Assembly: GCA_963777325.1 (NCBI GenBank)
Contig: CAVZQE010000022.1
Coordinates: 558,001 to 622,000 of the forward strand
Length of the DNA stretch: 64,000 nt
Reading direction: 5' to 3'
Source of the DNA: JAFAXA01 sp963777325
Lineage (GTDB): Bacteria > Pseudomonadota > Alphaproteobacteria > Acetobacterales > Acetobacteraceae
Shown: positions 1-9,347 of the stretch, one piece after another
Numbering within the stretch: position 1 is the stretch's first letter
How the letters are laid out: each line of letters begins with the position of its first letter
Notes under the pieces: model-generated
Told to the model about the DNA's origin: nothing
Databases searched by the model: none
The model's input: the letters and a program-made list of their open reading frames with translations, nothing else
Translations under genes and position numbers: made by a program

Positions 1-1
1 A

Positions 2-247
2 AATGCGCTGCAGCGGCAGAACGGTCAGGCGTTCACGTCCGACATGAATTCGGGAACGCCGCTCGCCCAGGATTCCGGCGCAAACGGCGCGGGCAGCCTC
101 GTCGCGAGCTCCATCGAGAGTTCCAACGTGGACATCGCGAGCGAGTTCAGCAAGCTGATCGTCGCGCAGCGCGCGTACTCGGCCAACACGAAAGTGGTGA
201 CGACGGCCGACGACCTGTTGCAGCAGACGATCGATATGAAGCGCTGA
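2..247 (+). CDS. flgE: Flagellar hook protein FlgE, C-terminal end (partial)
   Basis: Last 81 residues of a flagellar rod/hook-family protein; the gene begins upstream of the window. The tail has the family hallmark: a run around SNVDIASEFSKLIVAQRAYS followed by TKVVTTADDLLQQTIDMKR, which forms the C-terminal D0 helix of axial proteins. FlgE polymerises into the hook outside the outer membrane. The gene directly precedes flgK by 13 bases, the usual hook to hook-junction order in Alphaproteobacteria. A FlgG or FlgF tail would look similar, but adjacency to flgK and flgL favours the hook protein. Confidence 0.85.
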   Translation, partial: NALQRQNGQAFTSDMNSGTPLAQDSGANGAGSLVASSIESSNVDIASEFSKLIVAQRAYSANTKVVTTADDLLQQTIDMKR

Positions 248-260
248 CGGCTGATCCGCC

Positions 261-1790
261 ATGAGCCTCGACGGCGCCCTCTCGATCGCGACCAGCGGCC
301 TCGGCAATATCGACCGGCATTTCGCGGTCATTTCGCAGAACGTCGCCAATGCGAGCACGCCCGGCTACTCGCGCGAGATCGCGACGCAGGAGAGCATGAC
401 CGCCGCCGGCATCGGCATGGGCGTGCGCACGAACGCGACCGCGCGGCAGGTCGACGACGCCCTGCAGGGCGATCTCTTGTCGCAGAACGCGATGGTGGGC
501 GGCCTGACCACCAGAAGCGGCGCGCTGTCCGCGATCGACACGGCGCTCGGCGCGGTCGGCGGCGGCGCGGATTTGTCGAGCCTGCTCGGCGGCTTGCAGG
601 ACGCCTTCTCGACCTTGCAGACCGATCCCTCCAGCCAGACGCAGCAATCGGCCGTCGTCGCCAGCGCGCAGAGCCTGGCGTCGGGCATCAACCGGCTCGC
701 CGGAACCTACACGACGCAGCGCCAGGCGGCGCAGGACGGCATCGTCTCGGACGTCGCGACCCTCAATGCGACGCTCGGCGCGATCGGCGGCCTGACGAAG
801 CAGATTGTGGCTCTGAAATCGGCGGGCCAGAGCACGGCCGACCTCGAGAATCAGCGCGACGCGGCGGTGCAGACCATCTCCTCGATTCTCGACGTCAAGA
901 CGCTGCAACAGGACAACGGCAATCTCGTCCTCGTTACCGCGAGCGGCCTGACCTTGCCGACCGGCGGCACCGGCAAGAACGGCCCGTTCTCGGCCACGCA
1001 AGCGACCGTCGGGCCGAACGCGACCTATCCCGCGAGCATCCCGCCGATCACGCTCGGCGGCGTCGATGTCACGTGCCAGCTCGGCGGCGGCACGCTGGGC
1101 GCGCGCGTCACGCTCCGGGACACGACCCTGCCGACCGACCAGGCGGAGCTGGACGAGTTCTCGCAATCCCTCGCCAGCCGCTTCGACGCGCAAGGTCTGC
1201 GTCTGTTCTCGGACGCATCCGGCGCGGTGCCCGCTGCCGGCGGCACGCCCGTGCAGGCGGGTTATGTCGGGTTCAGCACGTCGATCCGGGTCAATCCGGC
1301 GGTCGCGTCGTCGCCCGCCTTGGTGCGCGACGGCACGCAGGCGGTCGCGGGAAGCACGACGGGCGCGAGCGCCTTCACCCCCAACCCAAGCGGCGGCCCG
1401 GCCGGGTTCTCGGCCCTGATCGGGCGCGTGCTGAGCTACGCGCTCGGCTCGGAGGTGCAGGCGGGCGTCGCGCAACCGGCCGCCGCGACAACGGGCCTCG
1501 GCGCCTCCGGCAACCTCGCCGCGCCCTACGCCGCCCCCGCGACGCTCGCCGGCTTCGCGAGCGCGCTGACGGCGGCGCAGGCGCAGGAGAGCGGCGCGGC
1601 CTCGGCGGCGCTGACGACCGAGACCGGCGTGCAGACCTCGCTCGCGGCGAAGCTGAACGCGGCGAGCGGCGTCAGCGTCGATTTAGAAATGTCGCAGATG
1701 ATCGCGCTGCAGAACGCCTATGGAGCGAATGCGAAAGTGGTGGAGTCGGTGCAGGCCATGTGGACCGCGCTGCTCGGGATGATCCCCTGA
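261..1790 (+). CDS. flgK: Flagellar hook-associated protein 1 FlgK
   Basis: 509-residue hook-filament junction protein exported by the flagellar type III system. The N-terminus (MSLDGALSIATSGLGNIDRH, then SQNVANASTPGYSRE) is the conserved D0 helix with the ANxxTPGYSR signature of rod, hook and junction proteins. The C-terminus (LEMSQMIALQNAYGANAKVV) supplies the matching D0 helix. The middle is rich in Ala, Gly, Ser and Thr, as usual for the exposed domains. It lies between flgE and flgL, ending two bases before the flgL ATG, so the three are probably co-transcribed. Confidence 0.93.
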   Translation: MSLDGALSIATSGLGNIDRHFAVISQNVANASTPGYSREIATQESMTAAGIGMGVRTNATARQVDDALQGDLLSQNAMVGGLTTRSGALSAIDTALGAVGGGADLSSLLGGLQDAFSTLQTDPSSQTQQSAVVASAQSLASGINRLAGTYTTQRQAAQDGIVSDVATLNATLGAIGGLTKQIVALKSAGQSTADLENQRDAAVQTISSILDVKTLQQDNGNLVLVTASGLTLPTGGTGKNGPFSATQATVGPNATYPASIPPITLGGVDVTCQLGGGTLGARVTLRDTTLPTDQAELDEFSQSLASRFDAQGLRLFSDASGAVPAAGGTPVQAGYVGFSTSIRVNPAVASSPALVRDGTQAVAGSTTGASAFTPNPSGGPAGFSALIGRVLSYALGSEVQAGVAQPAAATTGLGASGNLAAPYAAPATLAGFASALTAAQAQESGAASAALTTETGVQTSLAAKLNAASGVSVDLEMSQMIALQNAYGANAKVVESVQAMWTALLGMIP

Positions 1791-1792
1791 GC

Positions 1793-2878
1793 ATGACCAG
1801 CATCGCGAGCTTTCCCGAATACGGGCTGCTGACCCGCCTGGTCGCGGATAGCGGCACGGTGCGCGCCAGCCTCGACACGCTGACGCAGCAGGCGGCGGAC
1901 GGCTACATCTCGGACAGCTATTCGGGCCTCGGCGCGGGCGCGCGCGTCTCGCTCGACCTCACGCCGCAGATCGCGCACCAGACCGCGATCCAATCCGGCA
2001 TCGACCAGGCGACGGCGCGGCTCGACGTCACGCAGACGGCGATGACCCAGATCCAGTCCGTCGCCTCCGATTTCTACGCCAAGCTCGGCACCTTGGACGG
2101 CCTGGACGCGAGTTCCGTGAACACGCTGGCCGCGTCCGCGCGCTCGGCGCTGACGCAGGTCGCGGGGCTGCTGAACACGACCGACGGCAACGGGTACGTG
2201 TTCTCGGGACAGGATAGCGGCAATCCGCCCGTGCCGAACGGCGACGCCATTTTGTCATCGGGCTTCTACACGCAGATCAACGCGGCGGTAGGCGCGCTGT
2301 CCGCGAACGGCGCCGCCGCGACCGCCGCCTCGACCCTCGGGACGGCAAGCTCGAACGCGGCCGGAACGTCGCCGTTCTCGGCCTTCCTGTCGCAAGCGCC
2401 GGCCGCGCTTGCCGGGCAACGCAGCGTCGTGCCGCTCGGCGACGGGCAGAGCGAGCCGACCGGTCTGCTCGCCAGCGCCAATGCGTCCGTGACCAGCGGC
2501 GGCAGCTCGACTACTGGCTCCTACATGCGCGACCTGATGCGCGCGCTGGCGACGATCGGCTCGCTCTCCGGCGGCCAGATGAGCGACAGCGCGAACTTCA
2601 ACGCGCTCGTCGCGGACACGCGCGTGAGCCTGAACGGCGCGATCGGCGCCATGGCGGACGATTCCGGCGTGCTCGGCAATCAGGAGGCGCGCCTCACCGA
2701 CGACAAGACCCGGATTGGCGCCATGCAGACCGCGCTCAAGTCGCAGCTCTCGAGCGTGCAGGAAGTGGACATGACGGCCACGCTGTCGCAGCTGACGGCG
2801 ACGCAGACGCGGATGCAGGCGTCCTACCAGCTCATCGCCGGGCTGAGCAACCTCAGCCTCGTCAAATATCTCCCATGA
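1793..2878 (+). CDS. flgL: Flagellar hook-associated protein 3 FlgL (flagellin-like)
   Basis: 361 residues. FlgL is the second hook-filament junction protein and a flagellin homologue. The start ATG lies just after the flgK stop; the same frame is open far upstream across flgK, but only the part after 1793 is flagellin-like. Residues 55-130 hold the flagellin N-terminal helical pattern (GIDQATARLDVTQTAMTQI) and the C-terminus has the matching helix (DMTATLSQLTATQTRMQASY, then LIAGLSNLSLVKYLP). Position after flgK is typical. The identity as FlgL rather than a second flagellin rests on context and on the short C-terminal motif. Confidence 0.9.
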   Translation: MTSIASFPEYGLLTRLVADSGTVRASLDTLTQQAADGYISDSYSGLGAGARVSLDLTPQIAHQTAIQSGIDQATARLDVTQTAMTQIQSVASDFYAKLGTLDGLDASSVNTLAASARSALTQVAGLLNTTDGNGYVFSGQDSGNPPVPNGDAILSSGFYTQINAAVGALSANGAAATAASTLGTASSNAAGTSPFSAFLSQAPAALAGQRSVVPLGDGQSEPTGLLASANASVTSGGSSTTGSYMRDLMRALATIGSLSGGQMSDSANFNALVADTRVSLNGAIGAMADDSGVLGNQEARLTDDKTRIGAMQTALKSQLSSVQEVDMTATLSQLTATQTRMQASYQLIAGLSNLSLVKYLP

Positions 2879-2941
2879 TGCCCCGAACGGCTGCTTCCGC
2901 TTCACCGGGCATTAATCCGGCACGGCCAAGATGGCGTCACA

Positions 2942-2957
2942 CCCGCAAAAAGGCGGG
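2942..2957 (+). promoter_or_regulatory. Small hairpin in the flagellin mRNA leader
   Basis: The 115-base gap before flagellin contains CCCGC, a six-base A-rich loop and GCGGG, centred about 45 bases upstream of the start codon. FlbT, encoded just downstream, is known in Caulobacter to act on the flagellin mRNA leader, so a structured leader would fit. A clear sigma-54 or sigma-28 promoter was not found by eye. The role is inferred. Confidence 0.3.
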
Positions 2958-2993
2958 GGCATGCATCACCTCGGACGCACAGGATAAGAAGCC

Positions 2994-3842
2994 ATGTCCC
3001 TGAACTCGGTCAACACCAATAACGGCGCGATGATCGCGCTGCAGTCGCTCAACCAGACCGCCTCGTCTCTAAGCTCCGTGCAGAAGCAGATCTCGACCGG
3101 CCTGCGCGTCGCCGACGCGACCGACGACGGCGCGGCCTTCGCCATCGCGCAGCGGGTGCGGTCGGATGTCGGCGCGCTGACCACGGCGAACCAGCAGCTC
3201 GGCAGCGTCAAGGGCCTGATCTCGACCACGGTCACGGGCCTGACCAACGTCTCCAACACGATGATGTCGATGCGCAGCAAGCTGCTCGAGATGTCGAACT
3301 CTGGCACGACGTCGGATACGAGGTCGCAGGACGCCACGGCGTACAACCAGATGCTGTACAGCGTGAAGACCGCGATCCAGGACGCGAAATATAACGGCAA
3401 GACCCTGATCGGCAATGTCGGCGGCACCGCCGGCTTCGCCAATGTGGCAGTGGTGCGCAACGAGGTGGCGGCGACCTACGGCATCGCCACGTTCGGCGGA
3501 TCGGCGCTTCTCGGCTCGCTCAGCTTCACCTCGACCCAGCTGGGCGGGGCGGGCACCATGGCGGCCATGATCACGGCGGGCGGCGTGTTCAGCAAGATGT
3601 TCAGCAAGGTCAGCACCGCGCTGAACACCTACGGCGCGGCCTCCAACTACGTGGACATGCAGCAGAGCTACAACAGCAACAAAATCGACTCGCTGAACAG
3701 CGGGCTCGGCTCGCTGGTCGACGCCGATCTCGCCAAAGAGTCGGCGCAGCTGCAGGCGCTGCAGATCCGCCAGCAGCTCGGAACGCAGGCCCTCTCGCTC
3801 GCGAACCAGGCGCCCCAAACCCTGCTCAGCCTGTTCAAGTAA
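2994..3842 (+). CDS. fliC: Flagellin (filament subunit)
   Basis: 282-residue flagellin. The N-terminal D0/D1 region (MSLNSVNTNNGAMIALQSLN, then STGLRVADATDDGAAFAIAQ) and the C-terminal region (LAKESAQLQALQIRQQLGTQ, then ALSLANQAPQTLLSLFK) match the conserved polymerisation helices. The variable middle is only about 80 residues, so the protein is a compact alphaproteobacterial flagellin made almost entirely of D0 and D1. It is secreted by the flagellar export system. FlbT and FlaF follow directly, and the sugar- and methyl-transferase genes downstream may modify exposed Ser/Thr residues; that last point is inference. Confidence 0.95.
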   Translation: MSLNSVNTNNGAMIALQSLNQTASSLSSVQKQISTGLRVADATDDGAAFAIAQRVRSDVGALTTANQQLGSVKGLISTTVTGLTNVSNTMMSMRSKLLEMSNSGTTSDTRSQDATAYNQMLYSVKTAIQDAKYNGKTLIGNVGGTAGFANVAVVRNEVAATYGIATFGGSALLGSLSFTSTQLGGAGTMAAMITAGGVFSKMFSKVSTALNTYGAASNYVDMQQSYNSNKIDSLNSGLGSLVDADLAKESAQLQALQIRQQLGTQALSLANQAPQTLLSLFK

Positions 3843-3851
3843 CGTCCAGGG

Positions 3852-3881
3852 GGCGGGCCGCGACCATCCGTCCGGCCCGCC
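3852..3881 (+). terminator. Strong stem-loop between flagellin and flbT
   Basis: A nine-base GGCGGGCCG arm and its exact complement CGGCCCGCC flank a 12-base loop, starting nine bases after the flagellin stop. There is no good T-run after it, so it may be an attenuator or 3'-end stabiliser that lets abundant flagellin mRNA end here while some transcription continues into flbT-flaF. The fold is seen; the function is inferred. Confidence 0.5.
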
Positions 3882-3932
3882 GCCGCTGCCCTTTCAATCC
3901 CGCCGCCATGGATGCCACCGGGACGGAGATGC

Positions 3933-4400
3933 ATGTCCAATCTGGTCCTCGAGTTGCGCCAAGGTGAGACGATGATCATCAACGGCGCGCCGATCCGGTT
4001 CCGCACCAAGGCGCGGATCGAACTCACCGCCAAGGCCCGCTTCCTGTTCGGCAAGCAGATCATGCGCCCCGATCAGGCGGACAGTCCGGCGCGACGGATC
4101 TATTTCGCCCTGCAATGCGCCTATATCGGCTCGCCCGACGAGCGTACCGCTGGTCTCGCCTCGGCGCGGGATCTGATCGACGACTTCAAGGCCGCGACCA
4201 CATCGGCGCTGGCCTGCGAGATCCTCGATCGCGCGCTCGCCGCCGCGATAGCGGACGATTGCTATCAGGCGCTGAAGCTCGCGCGGCGGATCATCCGGCA
4301 TGAGGATTCGGTGCTGGGCCGCGCCGCCGACGAGGCCGCGCCCCTCTACCGCTCGCCGCCCAGCCTCGAACCGAGGGAGCCTGTCGTCGCATGCAAATGA
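3933..4400 (+). CDS. flbT: Flagellin synthesis regulator FlbT
   Basis: 155 residues. FlbT is a post-transcriptional repressor of flagellin synthesis found in Alphaproteobacteria. It matches the family in length and in the N-terminal beta-rich block (LVLELRQGETMIINGAPIRF, then RTKARIELTAKARFLFGKQI) and the middle RIYFALQCAYIGSP. I chose the ATG at 3933, preceded by GGACGGAG at good spacing, rather than the ATG at 3912 that adds seven unconserved residues. The 3' end overlaps flaF. Together with FlaF it should balance flagellin production and secretion. Confidence 0.9.
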   Translation: MSNLVLELRQGETMIINGAPIRFRTKARIELTAKARFLFGKQIMRPDQADSPARRIYFALQCAYIGSPDERTAGLASARDLIDDFKAATTSALACEILDRALAAAIADDCYQALKLARRIIRHEDSVLGRAADEAAPLYRSPPSLEPREPVVACK

Positions 4401-4741
4401 CCAGCACCGCCGCCCGCCGCGGCTACGAAGCCTCGTCGGGCCTGCGCAGCCTCAGGGAACAGGAGGCGGACGTGTTCCGCCGCGTCAACGGCGCCTTGCG
4501 CGCGTCCGAGGGCGCGGGTCCGGTCCAGCGCGTGCGCGCGCTTGCGGACAATCGCCGGCTCTGGCAGGCGGTATCGGATTTGATGCGCGATCCGGCGAAC
4601 GGCCTGTCCCGGGAGCTGCGGGCGGGACTCGTCTCGATCGGCCTTGCCGTCCAGCGCGAAATGGACCGGGACACGCCGGATGTCGATTTCCTGATCGGCA
4701 TCAACGAAAACATCGCCGCCGGCCTCGGCGCGGCCGCTTAG
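4391..4741 (+). CDS. flaF: Flagellar biosynthesis regulator FlaF
   Basis: 116 residues. FlaF is the alphaproteobacterial partner and counter-regulator of FlbT, needed for flagellin translation or secretion. Family features visible: RRGYEASSGLRSLREQEADV near the N-terminus, then DNRRLWQAVSDLMRDPANGL and SRELRAGLVSIGLAVQREMD. It overlaps flbT. A second ATG at 4397 makes an ATGA overlap with the flbT stop and may be the true start, giving a protein two residues shorter. Either start implies translational coupling. Confidence 0.9.
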   Translation: MQMTSTAARRGYEASSGLRSLREQEADVFRRVNGALRASEGAGPVQRVRALADNRRLWQAVSDLMRDPANGLSRELRAGLVSIGLAVQREMDRDTPDVDFLIGINENIAAGLGAAA

Positions 4742-4752
4742 GGGAGGGCGGC

Positions 4753-5616
4753 GTGGTCAGCTCGATCAGCCTCTCCAGCCTCGGCACGTTGTTCGCGAGC
4801 ATGAATACGAGCACGGGCGCCGGCGCGGCCGCCGACCTGCTGTCCACCCTCTACGGGCAGTCCGGCAGCACGAACGCGAGCCCGGCGGACGCGCTGGCGG
4901 CGTTGCAAACGGCGGAGACGAACAGCAGCAAGGACATCGCGCAGACGGCGAGCCAGCCGGCCGTCGCCCGCGACGTCACCGCGTTCCGCGCCGCCGTCGC
5001 CAACGCGAAGGACGTGAAGTCGCTGCTGTCGAACACGGCCTTCATGAAGGTGTTTCTGACAGCAAACGGCCTGTCCGACCAGACCGCCTATCCGGCGTTG
5101 GCGCAGAAGGCGCTGATGTCGGACCCGAACAGCTCGACGTCGCTGGCGAGCAAGCTCTCCGACACGCGTTGGCAATCGCTGGTCAAGACCTACGATTTCG
5201 CCAATGACGGCCTCGCCAACCTGAAGAAGAGCGGCGTGCTCGACACCTTGGCCAACGGCTACGCCGAGGTCACGTGGCGTCAGAGCCTGGATGCGACCAC
5301 GCCCGGCCTGTCGAACGCGCTCACCTTCCGCTCGGAAGCCTCCTCGATCACGTCCGTCGACCAGATTCTCGGCGACAGCGTGATGCGGACGGTGGTGACG
5401 ACGGCGCTCAACATCCCGGAGCAGATCGCCTTCCAGCCGATCGAGGCGCAGGAGAAGGCGATCAGCACCCGGCTCGACATCACCAAGTTCCAGGATCCGA
5501 AATTCGTTGAGAAGTTCACGCAGCAATATCTGGTTGCCGCCAGTACCGGCACGAGCACGTCCGCCGGCGATTCCGTCGCGACGCTCGCGAGCAAGCTGAA
5601 CGCGCTCACCGTCTGA
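4753..5616 (+). CDS. DUF1217 flagellar-cluster protein
   Basis: 287 residues from a GTG start preceded by a GGGGAGGG purine tract. The same frame is open upstream through flbT-flaF but makes no sense there. The sequence is Ala/Ser/Thr-rich with recurring phrases such as FRAAVANAKDVKSLLSNTAF and KSGVLDTLANGYAEVTWRQS, which I recognise as DUF1217, a family found beside flagellar genes in Alphaproteobacteria. Its biochemical role is unknown to me; an axial or export-related part is plausible. It starts 11 bases after flaF and likely ends the flagellar operon. Confidence 0.72.
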   Translation: MVSSISLSSLGTLFASMNTSTGAGAAADLLSTLYGQSGSTNASPADALAALQTAETNSSKDIAQTASQPAVARDVTAFRAAVANAKDVKSLLSNTAFMKVFLTANGLSDQTAYPALAQKALMSDPNSSTSLASKLSDTRWQSLVKTYDFANDGLANLKKSGVLDTLANGYAEVTWRQSLDATTPGLSNALTFRSEASSITSVDQILGDSVMRTVVTTALNIPEQIAFQPIEAQEKAISTRLDITKFQDPKFVEKFTQQYLVAASTGTSTSAGDSVATLASKLNALTV

Positions 5617-5649
5617 CCCCGATCCGAACCGGCTCAAAAGGAGCCCCGC

Positions 5650-7098
5650 ATGTCGCAGCCCACGCCGACCTTCGCCGACCCGGACGCGCTGATGGGGCGC
5701 GTCTCGGAGATGATCGCTTCCGGCCGCCTCGGCGTCGCGCGCCCGCTGCTCGCGGCCGTCGAGCGGCTCGCGCCGCCATCGCCGCGTCTCGCCGAACTCT
5801 CCGCCTGGCTGCTGATGCGGGAGAGCCGGATCGAGCAGGCGGGCGAGGCGCTCGATCGGGCGTTGGAAGAGGCGCCGCAGGACGCGCCGCTCCGCCGCCG
5901 CCGCGCGGAACTGCGGCTGCTGCGCGACGACTATCTGGGCGCCGCGAGCGACGCCGCCGATGCGGTCGTCCTCGCGCCGGGCGATCCAGGCGCGAAGGCG
6001 CTGCTCGGCACCGCGCTGCTGGGTCTCGGCCTGCCGTCGGAAGCGGCGGCCTGCCTGAACGAAGCGGTCGCCGCCGCGCCCACGACGCCGGGCTACCGCC
6101 AGGGCCTGGCGGCGGCGCAGGAGGCGACGGGCGAGCCGGACGAAGCGGCCGAGACGCTCGCCGAGGGGATTGCGTCCTGTCCGCGCGCCGTCTCGCTCCG
6201 GGCCGCCGCCATGATGCAGCGCGTGCGGCATGGGGATTTCGCGGGTGCGCTCGCGATCGCCGAGCGCGCCCGGCGGGACGGCGTCGCCGATGCCTCGATC
6301 CACGGTCTCAAGGGCCACGCGCTGGCAGCGCTCGGCCGGCATGACGAGGCGGCTTCGGCCTATGCCGACGCCGTGAAGCTCGCGGCAGGCGATCCCGCCG
6401 CGCGGCCGCCCGGTTCGATCGCGCACGAACGCGCCGCCTCGGACTACGTCCGGGTCGTGTTCGACAGCTACGCGCCGTTCTTCGAGGAGCACCTGCTCTC
6501 CTTCGAGTACCGCGTGCCGGGCCTGATCCGCGCCTCGGTGCTGCGCCAGTTCCCGGCCGCATCGGCGTCCGACCCGGTCGGCCCGGTGCTCGACATCGGC
6601 TGCGGCACCGGGATGGGCGCGGTCGCGCTGCTGGGATGCGGCGTCGGACCGTTTATCGGCGTCGATCTCTCGCCCGCCATGCTCAGCCGCGCGAAAGACA
6701 AGGGGCTCTATGCCGAGCTGCACGAGGCCGACCTGCTCGCACAGCTGCAACAGGACGCGCGACGGTTCCCGCTCGTCATCGCGGGCGACGTGCTCTGCTA
6801 CTTTGGCGCGATGGAGGCGCTGTTCGCCGCCGTGCATCGGCGCCTGACGCCGGGCGGCGTGTTCGTCTTCTCCTGCGAGGAGATGGAGGGCAATCCGGAA
6901 GATGCGGACGCGCCTCCGGCGGCGTGGTCGCTCGGCCCACAGGGGCGATACGCGCACGGCCACGACTATGTCGTCCGCTGCGCGCGTGACGCCGGGTTCC
7001 TCATCGTGGAGCAAAGCCGCGAAATGCTGCGGCGGGAGAGGGGCGCGCCCGTGATGGGCTGCGTGATGGCGCTGGAACGCGTCCAGCATGTCGGCTGA
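5650..7098 (+). CDS. TPR-repeat protein fused to SAM-dependent methyltransferase
   Basis: 482 residues. The first ~250 residues are tandem TPR helices (units ending in P after ALEEAPQ, VVLAPGD, EAVAAAPT and so on). Residues ~265-480 form a class I methyltransferase: motif I is VLDIGCGTGMGAVAL, followed by GVDLSPAMLSRAKDKGLY and FPLVIAGDVLCYF. Such TPR-methyltransferases modify proteins or glycans, with the TPRs binding the substrate. A RBS-like AAAAGGAG sits before the ATG. The 3' end overlaps the next gene, also TPR-bearing, by 11 bases. Location after flagellin genes suggests methylation of flagellin or its glycan; the substrate is not shown by the sequence. Confidence 0.8.
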   Translation: MSQPTPTFADPDALMGRVSEMIASGRLGVARPLLAAVERLAPPSPRLAELSAWLLMRESRIEQAGEALDRALEEAPQDAPLRRRRAELRLLRDDYLGAASDAADAVVLAPGDPGAKALLGTALLGLGLPSEAAACLNEAVAAAPTTPGYRQGLAAAQEATGEPDEAAETLAEGIASCPRAVSLRAAAMMQRVRHGDFAGALAIAERARRDGVADASIHGLKGHALAALGRHDEAASAYADAVKLAAGDPAARPPGSIAHERAASDYVRVVFDSYAPFFEEHLLSFEYRVPGLIRASVLRQFPAASASDPVGPVLDIGCGTGMGAVALLGCGVGPFIGVDLSPAMLSRAKDKGLYAELHEADLLAQLQQDARRFPLVIAGDVLCYFGAMEALFAAVHRRLTPGGVFVFSCEEMEGNPEDADAPPAAWSLGPQGRYAHGHDYVVRCARDAGFLIVEQSREMLRRERGAPVMGCVMALERVQHVG

Positions 7099-9347
7099 GG
7101 CGGCGGCGCTGCTGGCAAACGGCGATGACGCAGGCGCGCTCCAGGCGCTGCGTTGCGCCGTCTCGGGGGGCGACCTCCATCCGCCGCTGCTGCTGAACCT
7201 GGCGCTGGCCGAGGCACGGGCCGGCGACGACGCACGCGCGGCCGCGCTGCTCGACACGCTCGAGCGCTGCTGCCCGCGATGGGACGAGCCGCCGCTCCGC
7301 CGCGCCGAGCGCGCGCGCGCGGCGGGTCGCACGGAGGAGGCGGCGGCGGCCTACGAGCGCGCGCTCGCGATCGACCCGACGCGGCCGGAGGCGCTGATCG
7401 GGCGAGCCGTGCTGTGGCTCGCAAATCGGGCAGCCGGAGCGGGCGCGGCCGCTGTTGCTCCGTGCCTGCACCGTCGCTCCCCATCGCGCCGAGGCGTGGG
7501 ACGCGCTCGGCCTCGCTTTGATGGCGAGCGGCGATGGCGCGGGCGCGTCGGCGGCGTTCGCCGAGGCACGGCGGATCGCGCCGGACAACCTCTCCTACGC
7601 GCTGCACCGTGTCGCGGCGTGCGCGTGCGCGGGAACGCTCGAGGCCGAACTCGCTTGGCTCGACGCGGCCGGCGCATCCGATCCGCTCGATTTCGCCTCC
7701 GCCGTCGCGCGCGGCGCGGCTCTGGAGGCGCTCGGCCGTCTCGACGAGGCCGCCGATGCGCTAGAGGTCGCCGCCATCCTCGATCCGGCCTCCGCGGTCG
7801 CGGCCTCGATGCGCGCCTGCGTGCTGGTCGCCGCCAACCGGCTGCAAGAGGCGGACGCGGCGCTCGCCCTCGCGATCGCGCTCGATCCGGATTCGGCGCT
7901 GCTCGTGAACAACCGCGCCGCCGTGCTGATGCGGCTGCACCGACCGGCCGAGGCGCGGACGCTGCTGCTCGATCTGCTGGCCCGGCATGAGCCGGAGCCG
8001 GGCGTGCTCTGCAACCTCGCGACCGCGACGCTATCCTGTGGGCGGCAGGAGGAGGCGGAGGCGATCGCGCAAGACGCGATCCGTCTCGCGCCCGACCAGG
8101 TGCTGCCGCGGCGGACGTTGTGCAATACACGCATTTATGGGGAGACGGCGGACGGGGCGTCCGTGCTGGCAGCCCTCCGCGCCTGCTCGGACCGGCTCCC
8201 GCGCGATGCCGGGCCGCCATTCGCCAACTCACCCGATCCCGGCCGGCGCCTCAGGCTCGGGCTGCTGTCGGGCACGATGCGGACGCATCCGGTCGGCTGG
8301 TTCACGGTCGCCGCCTTCGAGGCGCTCGATCCCGCTGCGTTCGAGATCGTCGGCCTCTCGCAGATGCGGAGCGACGATCCGATCGCGCGCCGGTTCCGCG
8401 CCCGCGCCTCCGACTGGCACGACATCGCCCGGCTCGACGATCCGGGGCTGCGGACGCTCGCGCGCGACGCCGGGATCGACGTGCTGATCGATCTCGGCGG
8501 CTACGGCGATCTCGGCCGCATGCCCGCCTGCGCGCTCAGGCTCGCGCCGGTGCAGGTGAAGTGGGTCGGGATGCAGAATCACAGCACCGGCCTGCCGGAG
8601 ATGGACTGGTTCCTGACCGACGCCTGGGAAACGCCGCCTGGCTACGACCGTCTCTACACCGAGCGGCTGCTGCGGCTGCCGGACGGGTATGTCTGCTACG
8701 CGCCGCCGCCGCATGCGCCCGATGTCGGTCCGTTGCCCGCGCTCGCCAACGGGCACGTCACGTTCGGCTGCTTCAACAACATCGCCAAGATCACCCCGCG
8801 CGTCATCCGTACTTGGGCGCGCATCCTGCGGCGCGTGCCGGATGCGCGGCTCGTGCTCAAGGCGCACCAGTTCTCCGACCCCGGCACGGCGCAAGCGATG
8901 CTGGAGGCGTTCGGCAACGAAGGCGTCGCGCCCGGCCGCATCGCCTGCCGCGGCGCATCGGGACATCGCGTGCTGCTCGGCGAATACAACGACGTGGATT
9001 TCGTGCTCGACCCGTTTCCCTATTCCGGCGGCCTCACGACCTGCGAGGCGCTGTGGATGGGCGTGCCGACCCTCACCTGTCCCGGCGAGACCTTCGCTTC
9101 ACGCCATTCGGCGAGCCATCTGTGCAATGTCGGCCTGTCCGATTGGGTCGTGTCCTCGCTCGATGAATACGAGGGGCAGGCGGTGGCCCGCGCGGCCGAT
9201 CCCGGCGCCCTCGCGGCGCTTCGAGGCAGCCTGCGCGCGCGCGTGCAGGCGAGTCCGCTCTGCGACGCGCCGCGCTTCGGCCGTCATCTCGGCAAGGCGC
9301 TGCGTCATGCCTGGGCCGAATGGTGCCGGGGGAGGGCAAGCGCATGA
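7088..9347 (+). CDS. TPR plus SPINDLY/OGT-like (GT41) glycosyltransferase, frameshifted
   Basis: Two overlapping frames make one protein of about 752 residues. The N-terminal TPRs run in frame from 7088 to about 7430; the rest reads in the next frame to 9347. TPR phase fits best with one surplus base in the GGG at 7428-7430: ALWLANR then QPERARPLLLRACTVAP keeps the 34-residue repeat. TPRs continue to ~8120. The C-terminal catalytic half has GT41 hallmarks: SGTMRTHPVGWF, DVLIDLGGYG, APVQVKWVGMQNHSTGLPEM, FGCFNNIAKITPRVI, DPFPYSGGLTTCEALWMGVP. GT41 enzymes add sugars to Ser/Thr of proteins. Flagellin is the nearest candidate acceptor. Length 2260 is 3n+1. Confidence 0.82.

Noticed and set aside
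4738..7332. 864-codon open frame on the minus strand across the TPR-methyltransferase gene
   Set aside because: Very Arg/Ala-rich with no family signature; it is an antisense shadow of GC-rich coding sequence.
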